Source: an uncultured Lachnospiraceae bacterium (GTDB taxonomy: Bacteria > Bacillota_A > Clostridia > TANB77 > CAG-508). From it: a DNA stretch of 64,000 bases. Positions 41,814 through 53,300 of this stretch are shown here, piece by piece. How positions within the stretch are numbered: the first letter of the stretch is position 1; every line of letters starts with the position of its first letter. A program made the translations under genes and the position numbers. The stretch spans positions 1 through 64,000 of the forward strand of contig CAMUZC010000001.1 in the NCBI GenBank assembly GCA_947165105.1, written 5' to 3'. The notes under the pieces were generated by a model that saw only the letters and a program-made list of their open reading frames with translations, ran no database searches and was not told the origin of the DNA.

Positions 41814-43101
41814 TATGCGAAAAAGATTTCGGGCCGATTTAAATAAGAATCCTAGCCATAGTTATGATTTCGGTTCAAGTCTTGATAAAATGAATAAACG
41901 ATTAAGTGTTTTTGGTGGTGAAGACCAATGGACGAGAATGAGATAGGATAAATTAAGAAGTTTAAAAAAGGCTTTATTGGCATCCTATCAAAGAGCAATT
42001 GTTCAAAAATATGATGTTAAAAAAGACAGTTTAGTAAATAATATTATTTCTATTATTACTTTACTTCAAGATAATCAAGAGTTAAGTGAAAATCAAAATA
42101 ATATTTTGAATAAACTTGAAAATTAGTATACTAGTTTAGCTGTTATTACTGATAAATACTCAGCAAGATATATTCAAGCTTTAGAAGAAATTGTCGATTC
42201 TTTAACTTCCACGGCTCCTATGTTTAAAGCTTTAATTAATCACGATAAATTAAAAGTTGATTATGAAGATAAAATTATTTCAATTCCTTTTAGGGAAGCA
42301 CCGGAAGACAGCGAAGAATAGATAGATACTGATTTTCATAATGGGACTGTTTTTAAATGGGTCCATGGTAATAAAGAAGAGTGGACCCCTGATACTTATT
42401 GGATCGTTTATATGCAATATTCTGAAGAAACTGCTTATTTTAGGGCGGAGATTCGTAAAGCCGACGAATAGATTTAGATTATTGTGATAGATGATGAAGG
42501 TAATGAGAGTACAGTTAGTTATAGAGGATGGATGACGGGGCCAAATGAAACCACTGCTCTTTGGAATACAAAACGGGGTGTTGTTTGGAATGATATGAAC
42601 TATACTAAATTATTATATATAACAAAAGATGAAGATACATTAGCATATTTTCAACGTTTTGATAGAATAATAATTAATGGAAAACCTTGGGAAGTTCAAG
42701 CTTATAATGAAAATTATAGTACAAGTAAAACGGGAGATTTTAGTTCAGGTATTATAAGAGTGGCGTTAAAAGAAACTTATACTTCTACGGAACAGTTTGT
42801 TAAAGAGATGAAAGATGCGGAAGCCGCTCAGATCTAGGCGGAGACTGCCTATGATGCAGAACATACCTAGGCTAGAATTGATGGACCGACCGCCGCACAT
42901 CCTTTCGATATATTAATATATAAAGCTAAGAATTATTAGGGTACGAGAGATTGGTTTGTATCAGACACTTCTCTTGTTAAAGTATTAGATTATAATGAAA
43001 ATACTTTAAAACTTCAAGTTATTGCTAGAGAAGCTAACAAAGATGGTTTTCAAATTGGATATGGATAGGATATTATTCAGATTCCTATTGAGCCATTATG
43101 A
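41797..43101 (+). CDS. Head-tail junction protein, UAG-recoded (434 aa)
   Basis: ATG 41797 (ATG 41815 also possible). KRFRADLNKNPSHSYDFGSSLDKMNKRLSVFGGED, SLKKALLASYQRAIV, FKALINHDKLKVDYEDKIISIPF, TYWIVYMQYSEETAYFRAEIRKADE, WNDMNYTKLLYITKDEDTLAYF, NGKPWEVQAYNENY; Ig-like C-terminus. Roughly nine UAG codons. Probable adaptor/stopper between head and tail by position. Confidence 0.65.
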
Positions 43102-43118
43102 GATAAAAGGAGTTTATT

Positions 43119-43751
43119 ATGCGTTATGATTTAATTTCAACAAAAAAGATTTTTTCTCCTTTCTTCTCTTGTCCATAGGACATTAATAAATTTTTAGAAA
43201 TCCTTTTTGTGCAAAATCGTCCATACAGTAATATGTTGAAACGATTATTAATAATTAATTCTCCAGATTGTTTAGATCCTGCTAAGGATGAAGAGTATAA
43301 TGCTATTGTTGATAAATATACAGTTAAGAAAATGATTGAAGATGGATATATTCGATTAAATCCTAAAATTGCTCGTGGGACACATGAAGAAATTAAAAGT
43401 TATATAATTATAACTCAAGATAATTTTTCTCAGAATAAAAAATCTACATAGTATCGTGACTATATAATTAATATGGATATTGTTTGTTATAATGATGCAT
43501 GGGTATTAGATGGATTAAGAGTTCGTCCTTTGATGATATGTGGATATATTGATGGAATTTTAAATAGTCTTTCAGATGAATCAAAAGATTCTTTTAAGAG
43601 TTTAGTTTCAAGAATTAAATTAACTGGTATTGGTTATTATAGATTTTTAGGTTGTAATCTCGTTGTTTTAAATGAAGATATATCTATGTATACCTTATCT
43701 TATTTGGGATAGCATTTTACAGAAGATCTAGGAGAATTTTAGGTTGATTGA
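43119..43751 (+). CDS. Tail-terminator-region protein, UAG-recoded (210 aa)
   Basis: AAAGGAG, ATG 43119. SPFFSCPxDINKFLEILFV, MLKRLLIINSPDCLD, IARGTHEEIKSYIIITQDNF, INMDIVCYNDAWVLDGLRVRPLMICGYIDGIL, YRFLGCNLVVLNEDISMYTLSYLG. Four UAG codons. Position suggests tail completion or terminator; not provable. Confidence 0.6.
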
Positions 43752-44511
43752 AAAAATTGCTTTGTTATCTAAACGAGATATACCTTATGAAGCAGCATAG
43801 CTTATTATCCATCAACCTACTATAAAGTAGATTTCTTATATTGGAGAAAATAATTTTTTTAAAGGATGTCAATATTTGAATTTTTCTAAAAATAGTCTTT
43901 AGATAAAGGACAAAATTAATTTAGAAAATGTTTCAGATTTTGAGATATTAATGACGATATTAAAGAATAAAGATTCAACTGTTTAGGAAGCTAAAATTTG
44001 TTTACAAGAAATCTTTTTATTAATATTTCCAGATTATAAAACAGTCTTTCTTCCCACTAGTATATTATTTTCACGTAAAACCTAGGATGGTTTTGAAGAA
44101 CATTCTTTAACGAAAGAAAATTTCGAGGGTTTTAAAAATATTGTGTCAGAAATGTTTTGTTTGAAATATATACAAGGTGAGAGTGGACAGGGAGATTATA
44201 ATCCTGGAGGGCCTCAAGCGAGAGCTTTAGTAAAAAAGTTTCAAGAAAGACAAGCTAAATTAGCTAAACTAAAAGGAAAAACTGATAAGACTTCGATTGA
44301 AGTTTTGTATCGTTATATTTCTGTGTTGGCGGTAGGTTAGCATAAAGATATAAATTAGTTAATGAATTATTCTTTATATCAATTAGTAGATTAGTTTCGG
44401 CGTTTTAAAATGGCAGATGATTATGAAACTGTCTTTAAACTAAAACTAGCTGGAGCTAAAGATGTTGAATCCGTCCCTCATTGGATGGGTGATTTAGATG
44501 ACAAATTATAA
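43744..44511 (+). CDS. Conserved tail-region protein, UAG-recoded (255 aa)
   Basis: TTG start behind GGAGAA, overlapping the previous stop. HQPTIKxISYIGENNFFKGCQYLNFSKN, VSDFEILMTILKN, LLIFPDYKTVFL, FKNIVSEMFCLKYIQGESGQGDYNPGGPQA, LYRYISVLAVGxHKDIN, LYQLVDxF. Same conserved layout as uncharacterised proteins before the tail tube gene in Bacillota phages. UAG falls at columns where I recall Glu. Nine UAG codons. Confidence 0.7.
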
Positions 44512-44525
44512 GGAGGATACACACA

Positions 44526-45542
44526 ATGAAATTTGGTGTAAGAGAATGTGCAAATATTGTATTCCGTGCAAAGCAGGAAACAAAAATTGGTACAAATACA
44601 TTCCACGTTGGTCAACCAGTCCTTTATATTGATACAGCAACAGCATCTTCAATGGAGCAGGCTTCTACTTCTGTGTATGCACAAGGTGGTAGAGGTAATG
44701 CAAGATTAATCGCATGGGAAGGTGATAAGACTCTTACTTTCACTTTAACTGATGCTCTTATTTCTCCTGTTTCACTTGCTATGCTTTCTGGTGCTGGATT
44801 AGTTAAGGAAGCTGGTAAAAATGTACATGTTCATGCTACAACTAGAGCAACTATGACTATCGATCAGAGTGGTAGTGGTGTAATTGATTTAACAGATGCT
44901 CTAAGAACTTTTGGTCCTGTTACAGGAGCTACTCAAGTTACTGTTGATGCTGGTACAGATGCTCCTATTTTTATTATTTTAACAGAAGATGATGGTTCTA
45001 TTACCGGTGATATTATTACATCTGCTTCTAATATTGAATTTGCTTATGATAATAATGGTAAGGGTATTTTAACTATTCCTACTCCTAAGAAAAATAATAC
45101 AGGAGATGCTATTACAACTAGTATGAACGTAATGGTAGATTATTATGTAATTAAGAAAGCAGAAACTGTTTCTGAAATTCAGATTACAGCTGCTGACTTT
45201 GCTGGTTATTACTATGTTGAAGCTGATACACTATTCAGAGCACAAGCTACTGGTATTGATATGCCTGCTAACTTAACATTCCCTAATGTTAAAGTTCAGT
45301 CTGGATTTACTATTTCAATGTCTGGTACTGGTGATCCTTCTACATTTGATTTTACAATGGATGCTTTCCCTGGATATACTTATTTTGATAAGTCTAAGGA
45401 AGTTCTTTGTGTAATTCAGGTTGTTGAAGATAGTAATGCGGCTGCTTCTGAAGGACATAGTGTAATGTTAAGCAATGATGCTAGAGAACATACTGGTCCT
45501 TTAATTGGAGACAGTGATATTGGACAGCCTACTGGCATTTGA
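44526..45542 (+). CDS. Major tail tube protein (338 aa)
   Basis: AAGGAGG upstream. Begins MKFGVRECANIVFRAKQ, with beta-rich LIAWEGDKTLTFTLTDALISPVSLAMLSGAGL, and the C-terminal IQVVEDSNAAASEGHSVMLSN. Position right before tape measure region and strong own terminator fit the main tail tube subunit. No UAG in 338 codons, as for the capsid protein. Confidence 0.8.
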   Translation: MKFGVRECANIVFRAKQETKIGTNTFHVGQPVLYIDTATASSMEQASTSVYAQGGRGNARLIAWEGDKTLTFTLTDALISPVSLAMLSGAGLVKEAGKNVHVHATTRATMTIDQSGSGVIDLTDALRTFGPVTGATQVTVDAGTDAPIFIILTEDDGSITGDIITSASNIEFAYDNNGKGILTIPTPKKNNTGDAITTSMNVMVDYYVIKKAETVSEIQITAADFAGYYYVEADTLFRAQATGIDMPANLTFPNVKVQSGFTISMSGTGDPSTFDFTMDAFPGYTYFDKSKEVLCVIQVVEDSNAAASEGHSVMLSNDAREHTGPLIGDSDIGQPTGI

Positions 45543-45561
45543 TGAATGAAATGAATTAAAT

Positions 45562-45594
45562 GGGAAGGAAATGAATATTTCCTTCCCTTTTTTT
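45562..45594 (+). terminator. Terminator after the tail tube gene
   Basis: GGGAAGGAAA/TTTCCTTCCC with a 7-base loop and T7. Confidence 0.85.
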
Positions 45595-45616
45595 GTGTTT
45601 GTGGAGGTGGTTGGAA

Positions 45617-46591
45617 ATGGCAGAGATACAAGAAATTTTAGCGGATTATTTATCAAAAGGTATACAAGATATAAAAAAAGAAGATTTTTAGAATATTAAA
45701 AAAGAATTTTACAGATTAAGTAAAAAAATTGAAGAAATGAATATTGAATTAACTTTTTTATATAATACAGATAGATGGTATTATTTTCTTAATGACACAG
45801 AGATGAATGATGTTACTAAAGAATATATAATTAGCAAAGATGAAAAAAATGAAAAACAAAGAAAAATAAAAGAAGATTAGCTTTTAAAATAGGCTTTATT
45901 AGGTTATGAATTATTTCAAATGTTTAGAGAAATTTTAACAAGATAGAATATTTATTATTCAATAGGAGCTTTAGGTAAAAAAAGTTTAGTAACAGGGAGT
46001 TTTACATATAATTAGTTAAAAGAAGGAAATTTTTTAGCTATAGAGGCGCGTTCTTCTGGATATGCAATTAGATTAAAAGCAAGCCAAAAAAAGATAAAAA
46101 AAGAATCATAGAAAAATAAAAATTTTTCAAATTTTGAAAAATTTGTAGAAGGAAGAAGTACATTGTTTTCTGAAGTTTATGCTTTTTATAAAAATGAACG
46201 TTTAGATAAAAATTGGAAAGTAGGTAATAAAGGAAATTTTTATGAAGTATATAGATATTTATATTTATTACATAATAGAAATAATAATTTTAAACCTTCT
46301 ATAGAAGAAATAAAAAATGCCTTTTCTAAAATCTTATCCAACGTAGGTTCTTAGAATTCTTTTGCTCATGGTGGAGATATAGGATTATAGCAAGATAAAC
46401 TTAGTAATGCTACCTTTTTAGATATACAAACTTTATCTAATATTTTATTAAATACTGCAAAAGCTATTTAGGAAAGCATCTCTTTAGATAATAAAGAAAT
46501 TATTTTAAAACAAATAATAAATCAAAGAGTAGACGATAAAATATTAGAAGAAGTAACTTCTTTTATAAGTAAAAATTTACATGCTAATTGA
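45617..46591 (+). CDS. Unknown protein inserted in the tail module, UAG-recoded (324 aa)
   Basis: Flanked by a terminator before and a fresh promoter after, and very Lys/Asn/Ile rich. ADYLSKGIQDIKKEDF, long helices, then FVEGRSTLFSEVYAFYKNERLDKNWKVGNKGNFYEVYRYLYLLHN and SFAHGGDIGL. Eleven UAG codons. No tail family recognised; it behaves like a separately controlled cargo gene (moron) and could be an anti-defence or host-takeover factor (inference). Confidence 0.6.
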
Positions 46592-46616
46592 CAAAATCTA
46601 AAATTTATGTTACAAT
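46588..46616 (+). promoter_or_regulatory. Promoter of the tail chaperone/tape measure segment
   Basis: TTGACA overlapping the previous stop, 17 bp, TACAAT; AAAGGAGG follows at 46631. Confidence 0.65.
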
Positions 46617-46647
46617 AAAAATAAGAGTTAAAAAGGAGGTATGACAT

Positions 46648-47232
46648 ATGTTATACAAAGATTTAAATTTAAAAGTAAAAGACCAAATTGAAACAATTTC
46701 AATCCAAGGACAAGATATTAATGTATTTCAATATCTTCCAGTCCGTGATAAAAATGATTTAGTTCAAATTGCACTTCAAAATTCAAGAGAGAATGGGGTC
46801 ATAAATGAAATTAAACTTGAAATATATTTTAATATTTATATCGTTTATTTTTATACTGATCTTGTTTTTAGCGAAGAAGAAAAGGCGGACCCCGGTCAAT
46901 TGTATGATGAACTCTAGAGTAATGGTATTTTAACTAGAATTCTTGGAGCAATAAATTAGGATGAATATAATAATCTTGTAGATTATTTGGAAAAAATGAG
47001 AACTGCTCAAGATGCTTATGAGAATAGTGCGGCCGGTGTTATTAAGATGTTTATCTAGGATCTCCCGAAGAATGCAACGGAGGCCGCAGAATTATTAAAA
47101 GATGTAGATTTAAGTAAATATGAGTAGGTTAATAAATTTGCTGAGGCCGCGAATGGTGGCAGACCTATCTCAGATTCTCTTTCTGATATAATTTCTTCTA
47201 CTCCAAAGCCTAACACTACAATTCATAAATAA
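46648..47232 (+). CDS. Tail assembly chaperone-type protein, UAG-recoded (194 aa)
   Basis: Right before the tape measure gene, as usual for tail chaperones. YKDLNLKVKDQIETISIQGQDINVFQYLP, IALQNSRENGVINEIKLEIYFNIYIVYFYTDLVF, then acidic helices. Five UAG codons; FIxDLPKNATEAAELL looks like a helix start. No frameshift product seen. Confidence 0.7.
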
Positions 47233-47261
47233 TAAAATTCGGACTAAAATGATTAATTTAT

Positions 47262-47308
47262 AATGTCTTCTTTATAATAATATATAAAGAAGGCATTATT
47301 TTTTTTAT
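47262..47308 (+). terminator. Stem-loop before the tape measure gene
   Basis: 15-bp stem (AATGTCTTC.../...GAAGGCATT) and T8. Probably attenuates rather than ends transcription. Confidence 0.75.
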
Positions 47309-47331
47309 TTTAAAATGAAGGAGGGATGAAG

Positions 47332-50300
47332 ATGCCTAGTACAAAAAATGGTGGAAATATTAAATTTGGTATTGATTTTGAAGCGAATCAAGCCAGTTTA
47401 AATAAATTAAAGAAATCCCTTTAGGATTTACAGAAAATTAAATTGGGTGATTTTAAAGGAAGTGCTAAAGATTTAGATGAGATGCAATAGACTGCAAAGA
47501 AAGTTCAAATTGCTCTTGAAAAAGCTTTTAATCCAACTTTAAACACTACTAATGTAAAGACTTTTCAATCTGAATTACAAAAAACAGTTGGAAGTATAGA
47601 CCAAGTTTATAATAAATTGAAATTAGCTGGTCCACAAGGAGAAGTTGCTTTTCATCAAATGGCAACAGAAGTTCTTACAACTAATTTAAAATTAAAAGAA
47701 ACTAATAGTTTGATAGACAGTATGGGTAAAACTATGGTTAATACTGTGAAGTGGGGAATTGCTTCAAGTATTATGAATACTTTTACTCAAAGTGTACAAG
47801 GCGCTTTTCAATATGTACAGAGTTTAGAAAGATCTTTAACAAATATTAGAATTGTTACAGGTGATTCTACAGAAAAAATGGCACAGTTTGCTGAACAGGC
47901 AAACAGATCTGCACAAGCATTAGGACGTAGTACATTAGATTATACAAAAGCATCATTAACGTTCTATCAACAGGGTTTAAATGATGAGGATGTTCAAGCT
48001 AGAACAGAAGCTACTTTAAAAGCACAAAATATTACAGGTGCTGGACAATAGATGGCAGATTATTTAACTGCTGTTTGGAATGGTTATAAAGTAGCAAATG
48101 AAGAAGCTGAAGTCTATGTTGATAAGTTAGCGGCAGTCGCTGACTCTAGTGCATCGGACATGAGTTAGTTAGCTATTGCTATGTCTAAAGTTGCATCAAC
48201 TGCTAATACAATGGGTGTTGATATTGATCAATTAAATGCTCAAATTGCTACTGTCGTTGCTACAACTAGACAAGCTCCTGAATCAGTTGGTACTGCATTT
48301 AAAACTATTTATACTCGTATGAATGATATTAAGACCGGTGCTGAAGATGCAGAAGTTAGTCTTGGTAAATATTCAGGGATAATGGCTTCCCTTGGTTTTA
48401 ATGTATTAGATACAACAGGTCATCTTAGAGATACTGGCTAGGTCATGGAAGAGATTGGCGGCCGCTGGCAAGATTTAACTAGAGAGCAACAAATTTATCT
48501 TGCTCAAACTATGGGTGGTCAAAGACAGGTTAACCAATTAATGGCTTTATTTGATAACTGGACTACTTATAGTGAACTGTTAAATACTTCATTAGAATCT
48601 GAAGGTACTCTTGCAGAGAAAAATGCTCGTTATATGGAATCTCTTGGCGCTAAGATGGAACAATTAGGAGCAGCAGGAGAAAGGGTTAAAGATGCTCTTA
48701 TTAATGAAAATGAGTTAAAAGGCGGCGTATAGGCTTTAACCAATCTTGTTAATTTAATGGGTAGTTTTATTGAAAGTATTGGTGGTGGAAGTACTGCTTT
48801 ATTAGCTTTTGGTGCTTTAGCTACACAAGTTTTCCAAGATACTATTGCTAGATAGATTAATAATGTTATTACTAATATTCAAAATAGAAAAAATAATGAT
48901 GCAATATTAAAAGCAGACGTTGAAAATACTATAGATTTTGGAGAAAGTCAAGGTTATAAAGAAGGAGTTATAAATAATCTTATAGATAGAAAACAAGCTA
49001 TTCAATAGTATTATGATATAATGTCTGAGGGTGAAGTTAATACTTATAATAATATTATAAAAACAGTAGCAGCAGCTGAACAAGAATCTGTTGTATTAGA
49101 AAAAAGAAAAGAAGTAGCAGAAGCTTTTTATAATACTTTTGGTCAAAATAGTGGGTATAATCCTTTTGATAAAGATAGTTTTGATGATATAAATACAGCA
49201 CTGGGATCAGCCGTTTAGGATTTAAAAGTATTAAACGATCAAGTTCAAGATTTATCTAAAAAAGAAATAAAACCTGACTCAAAAGAATTTTTAGATACTT
49301 TAGAATTAGCTAAAGAAAAAATACAGGATCTTTTTAAAGGTAGTGAAACTCAATTAACAGGGTGGCAACCTTTTATTGATAAATTAAAAGAACTCCAATC
49401 TCAAAGTACTGTCACAGAACAAGATTTAAATAAAATAAAAAATACTTTTGGAACTGTTATAAAACAAGCAGAATACACAACAGGAGAAGCCGGACTTCTT
49501 CCTTAGATAAGTCAACAGGCAGAAATGGCTGAAGCTAAATTAAGAGCAGCTGTAAGAGAATCTGAGAATTTCCAAAAACAAATATAGCAACTTGCTTCTG
49601 TACGTACTTTTACTCAAACTATCGCTGGAATTGGTCAATTAACGACAGGAATTAAATCTTTGACTAATTTAACAAAAGTTTGGAAAAATGAACATTTATC
49701 TGCGGGAGAAAAAATTTTACAAACTTTTACAAATTTAAGTATGACACTTCCAATGCTTATTAATGGTTATTCTAAAGTGACTTCTGGAATAAAAAATTTT
49801 GTTTCAGGTATCCAAATGCAAATTTTAGCAACGGAAGCAGATACAAAAGCAATATATGAAAAAGCTTTTGCTCAAACATATAGCACAACTGGAAATTATG
49901 CAGAAGCAGTTAGTGCAGGTAAAGCTGCATTAGCATAGGAAGCTCATTCGATTAGTTTAGATAAAGTAATAGCAAAATTATATGCTTCTTATGGCGCTGC
50001 CTTACCTTATGTAGCTATATTAGGGGTTTTAGCAGGAGCTATTTTCCTTGCATATAAAGAATGGAACAAAGAAGCTGATGCTGCTAAAAAAGCAAGTGAA
50101 GTAGCTGCTGATACTAAAAAGACTTATGATGATTTAAAAACATCTTTAGATAATGTTAAATCTGCTCTAAATGATCTTCATTCTGCCGAAGATAATTTAA
50201 ATGATTTAACAAAAGGTACTCAGGAATGGCGAGATGCATTACAGTAGTGTAATGATAAAGTTCTTGAATTAATTTCTAACTATCCTGAATTAGCTCAATA

Positions 50301-53300
50301 TGTAACTAATGAAAATGGTCAATTAAAATTAAATGCGGAAGGTGAACAGGCTTATCTAGACCAATTACAAGCAGGAGTCCAAAATGCACGAAATGCTAGT
50401 TATATAGCAAGTAGTAATTCTAGAGAAGCCGATATTAAAGCGGCGGCCGCAGATATTGGACATAATTCTACATATGGTATTAATACAGCTGGTCAAAGCG
50501 GCGGATATGTGAGTGCAGAATAGGTAAAAACTGTTGTTTAGGCTATTGATAAAGTAATTGGAGAAGGGGCTGATTTAACAGGTGGTTTAAGTGGACTTGC
50601 TGATAAGATTGTTGATTAGACAGGTCAAAGTAAAGAATTAGTAAGTGCTATTTTATCTAATGAAGATGCTGTCCTTCAGTTAAGAACTCAACTACAACAA
50701 AATGAAACTGCTGATAAATTAATGTATGAAACTATGGCACAAGGCGCTTTAGCTGATAATTCTACTTTTAAAGGTATGGATGAATTAGGCCAACAAGTAG
50801 CTAGTGCTATAGGTGGAGCTGATTTAGAATCTAAAGTATAGCAAATTGAAGCTGATTTAATGAAAACTATGACTGATGGTATTGCCGTTTGGTCAGGATC
50901 AAGTAATTAGCAAGTTAAAGAAATTTTAAATAAATTGAATGATGCTCAAGGTACTAATTGGAAATTAGATTCTAATGCTGTTAGAGGAACCGATTCAAAT
51001 AGAACTTTTGCTTTTTTAGATTAGGCCGGTTAGCTTCATACATATACTAAAGAACAAATAGCATCTACCATTGCTGCTAAACAAGCACTAGAAGATTTGG
51101 GAGCTTCTGCTGAAGATGCTTCTAAAGTGTTAGCAAGTATTGATAGTAAAGTTTCTGATACTGCAAAAGACGCTGTTAAACAATGGGCTTCAGGCCAAGA
51201 TATGACTTCTTTAACTCGTAATGGTTTAGGAGATTTACAAGGTCAAAATTTAACAGATATATTTAATGAGGATGAATTAAAATCTTTAGCAGAAGTTCGG
51301 AATATTGATATTGAATAGACAGGTTGGCAAGATAAATTACAACAAGACTGGGATAAATCTTTATAGTATATTTCTTCTGCTTTTGATAATGTAGCAAAAG
51401 ATGCTTCTAATACTGTTCAAACAGCTTTCGGTAATATAAAAAATAATGATAGTATTAAAAATGCTTCTTTAGAATTTCAATAGATGGTTGTTGAAGATAT
51501 GCAAAAAGCCTTTGATAAAGGTGGAAAAAATAGTTTAGATCAAATTTCTAAATTATATGGAGAGCAAATTCAAGATTTTGAAAAATTTGATTCTGTTATA
51601 AAAGATTTTGATTTTTCAAAAGGAGCAATAGCTCTTGGAGATGCATTAAAAGAAGCAGGAGCTGCTACAGATATATCAACATAGGCATTATAGGCTTATA
51701 TAAAGATACAATAGTAGTAGGCAAAGACCTTATCTCCTGAAGGAACTTATGCAGCTGTTCATGAAGTTACGGATAAAGTTAAAAAACGTGGAGATAAAAT
51801 AGATGCTAACCAAGCTGCTGTTTTAACAGAGGCTGGAGTTAATGTAGATTCTTTCTTTGTAAGACTATTAGATGGAAGTTATAAATTAATAACTAGCATA
51901 GATGCTTTTCAATAGCATATTAACAATGTAACAGTTTAGCCTTTTAAAGCTAAAATGACTGAACTTCAGGCTCAAATAGATGGTATTCATACTTTTGAAA
52001 ATGGAGCATATTCTTCTAAGAATATGGATATTGAAGAGTTTTCAAGTGCAGCAGGTAATGTTACTAATATTGCAGGAACGGATGCTCAAGTTGTTACCGG
52101 ACAGGATACAGATAAATTACGTGCTCAAGTTGAATTTCTAAAAATAGTAGGAGAAGAAGATAGAGCTATTTCATAGGCTGAAGCGGCTATTAATCAAGAA
52201 AGAACTTTAGGGGCTGAATATTTACAAAGAATTTCTGCCTTAATAAAAAAACACGCTGATGATTATAAAGATCTTTCTGAAATAGAAAAGCAACTTCTTG
52301 AATAGGCAAATGCTGTTCAAGATTCAATTTCAAATACTCTTAAACCTCCTCTTGATTAGGATGTAAAAGGAGAAACATGGGAAAATTTAACTTAGCACTT
52401 AGCAGACTATGCAGATCAAATTGATGGAGTAAGTGCTGATCTAAAAGATAATGCTTAGGCTGCTGGAGATGTTGCAGAAGCAATCTTACGATACGATAGC
52501 GCACTTGGAAAAGTTAAAAAGAATTTTGATGGTTGGCTAGAAAGTTTATCATCAGATTCTATTGCAGATCATGCTGAAATAGCAGAAGAATTAGAGAATG
52601 TTTATTCAGATTTATTAGACTTACCTTTTGATAATGTTTTATCGGATGACTTTTTACAAAATGTAGATAATTTAAATTTACTTAAATAGGCTGCTAATGG
52701 AAGTGAATAGGCTTATAGAGAATTACAAGAAGCTGCTGCTCAAGATATTTTAGCTCAAGTAGGATTAGATGATTCTCAATTCTATATAGATAAAGATGCT
52801 ATTGAACAATCTTTATATCAATTAACAGGACAAGAATGGGATGATATAGAGATTGGGGCTTCTTTAGATGATGAAGCTTTTTTAAATGAATTAACTAATA
52901 TGGTCAATGCGGCTGGAATGACAGCTGAACAAGCTACAGATTATCTGGCTTCTATGGGAGTAGATGCAGAAGTTATTGAACATGATACTACTGCAACAGA
53001 AAATCAAACCGCAATAGGTTATCGTCCAGTTGAAACAGGACCTCAGACTTTTACAGATACAGTTAGTTATTTTGGCCCTGATGGACAAATTCAAACTGGT
53101 CAAGTACATTATGCAGCAACAGGATATAGTTATGAAGCAATCCCTATAGAAAATCAAGCAGAAAAACAAAACAAATCCTTTTCTTTAGAGGTAAAATCTG
53201 CTAAAAAAGCTTCTGGTGGAGGTTTTAAGTATAGAAATGCTTCTGCTGGAAATAAAGGCGGAGGTAAAAAAGGTGGCGGTGGCAAAAAAGGTGGCGGAGG

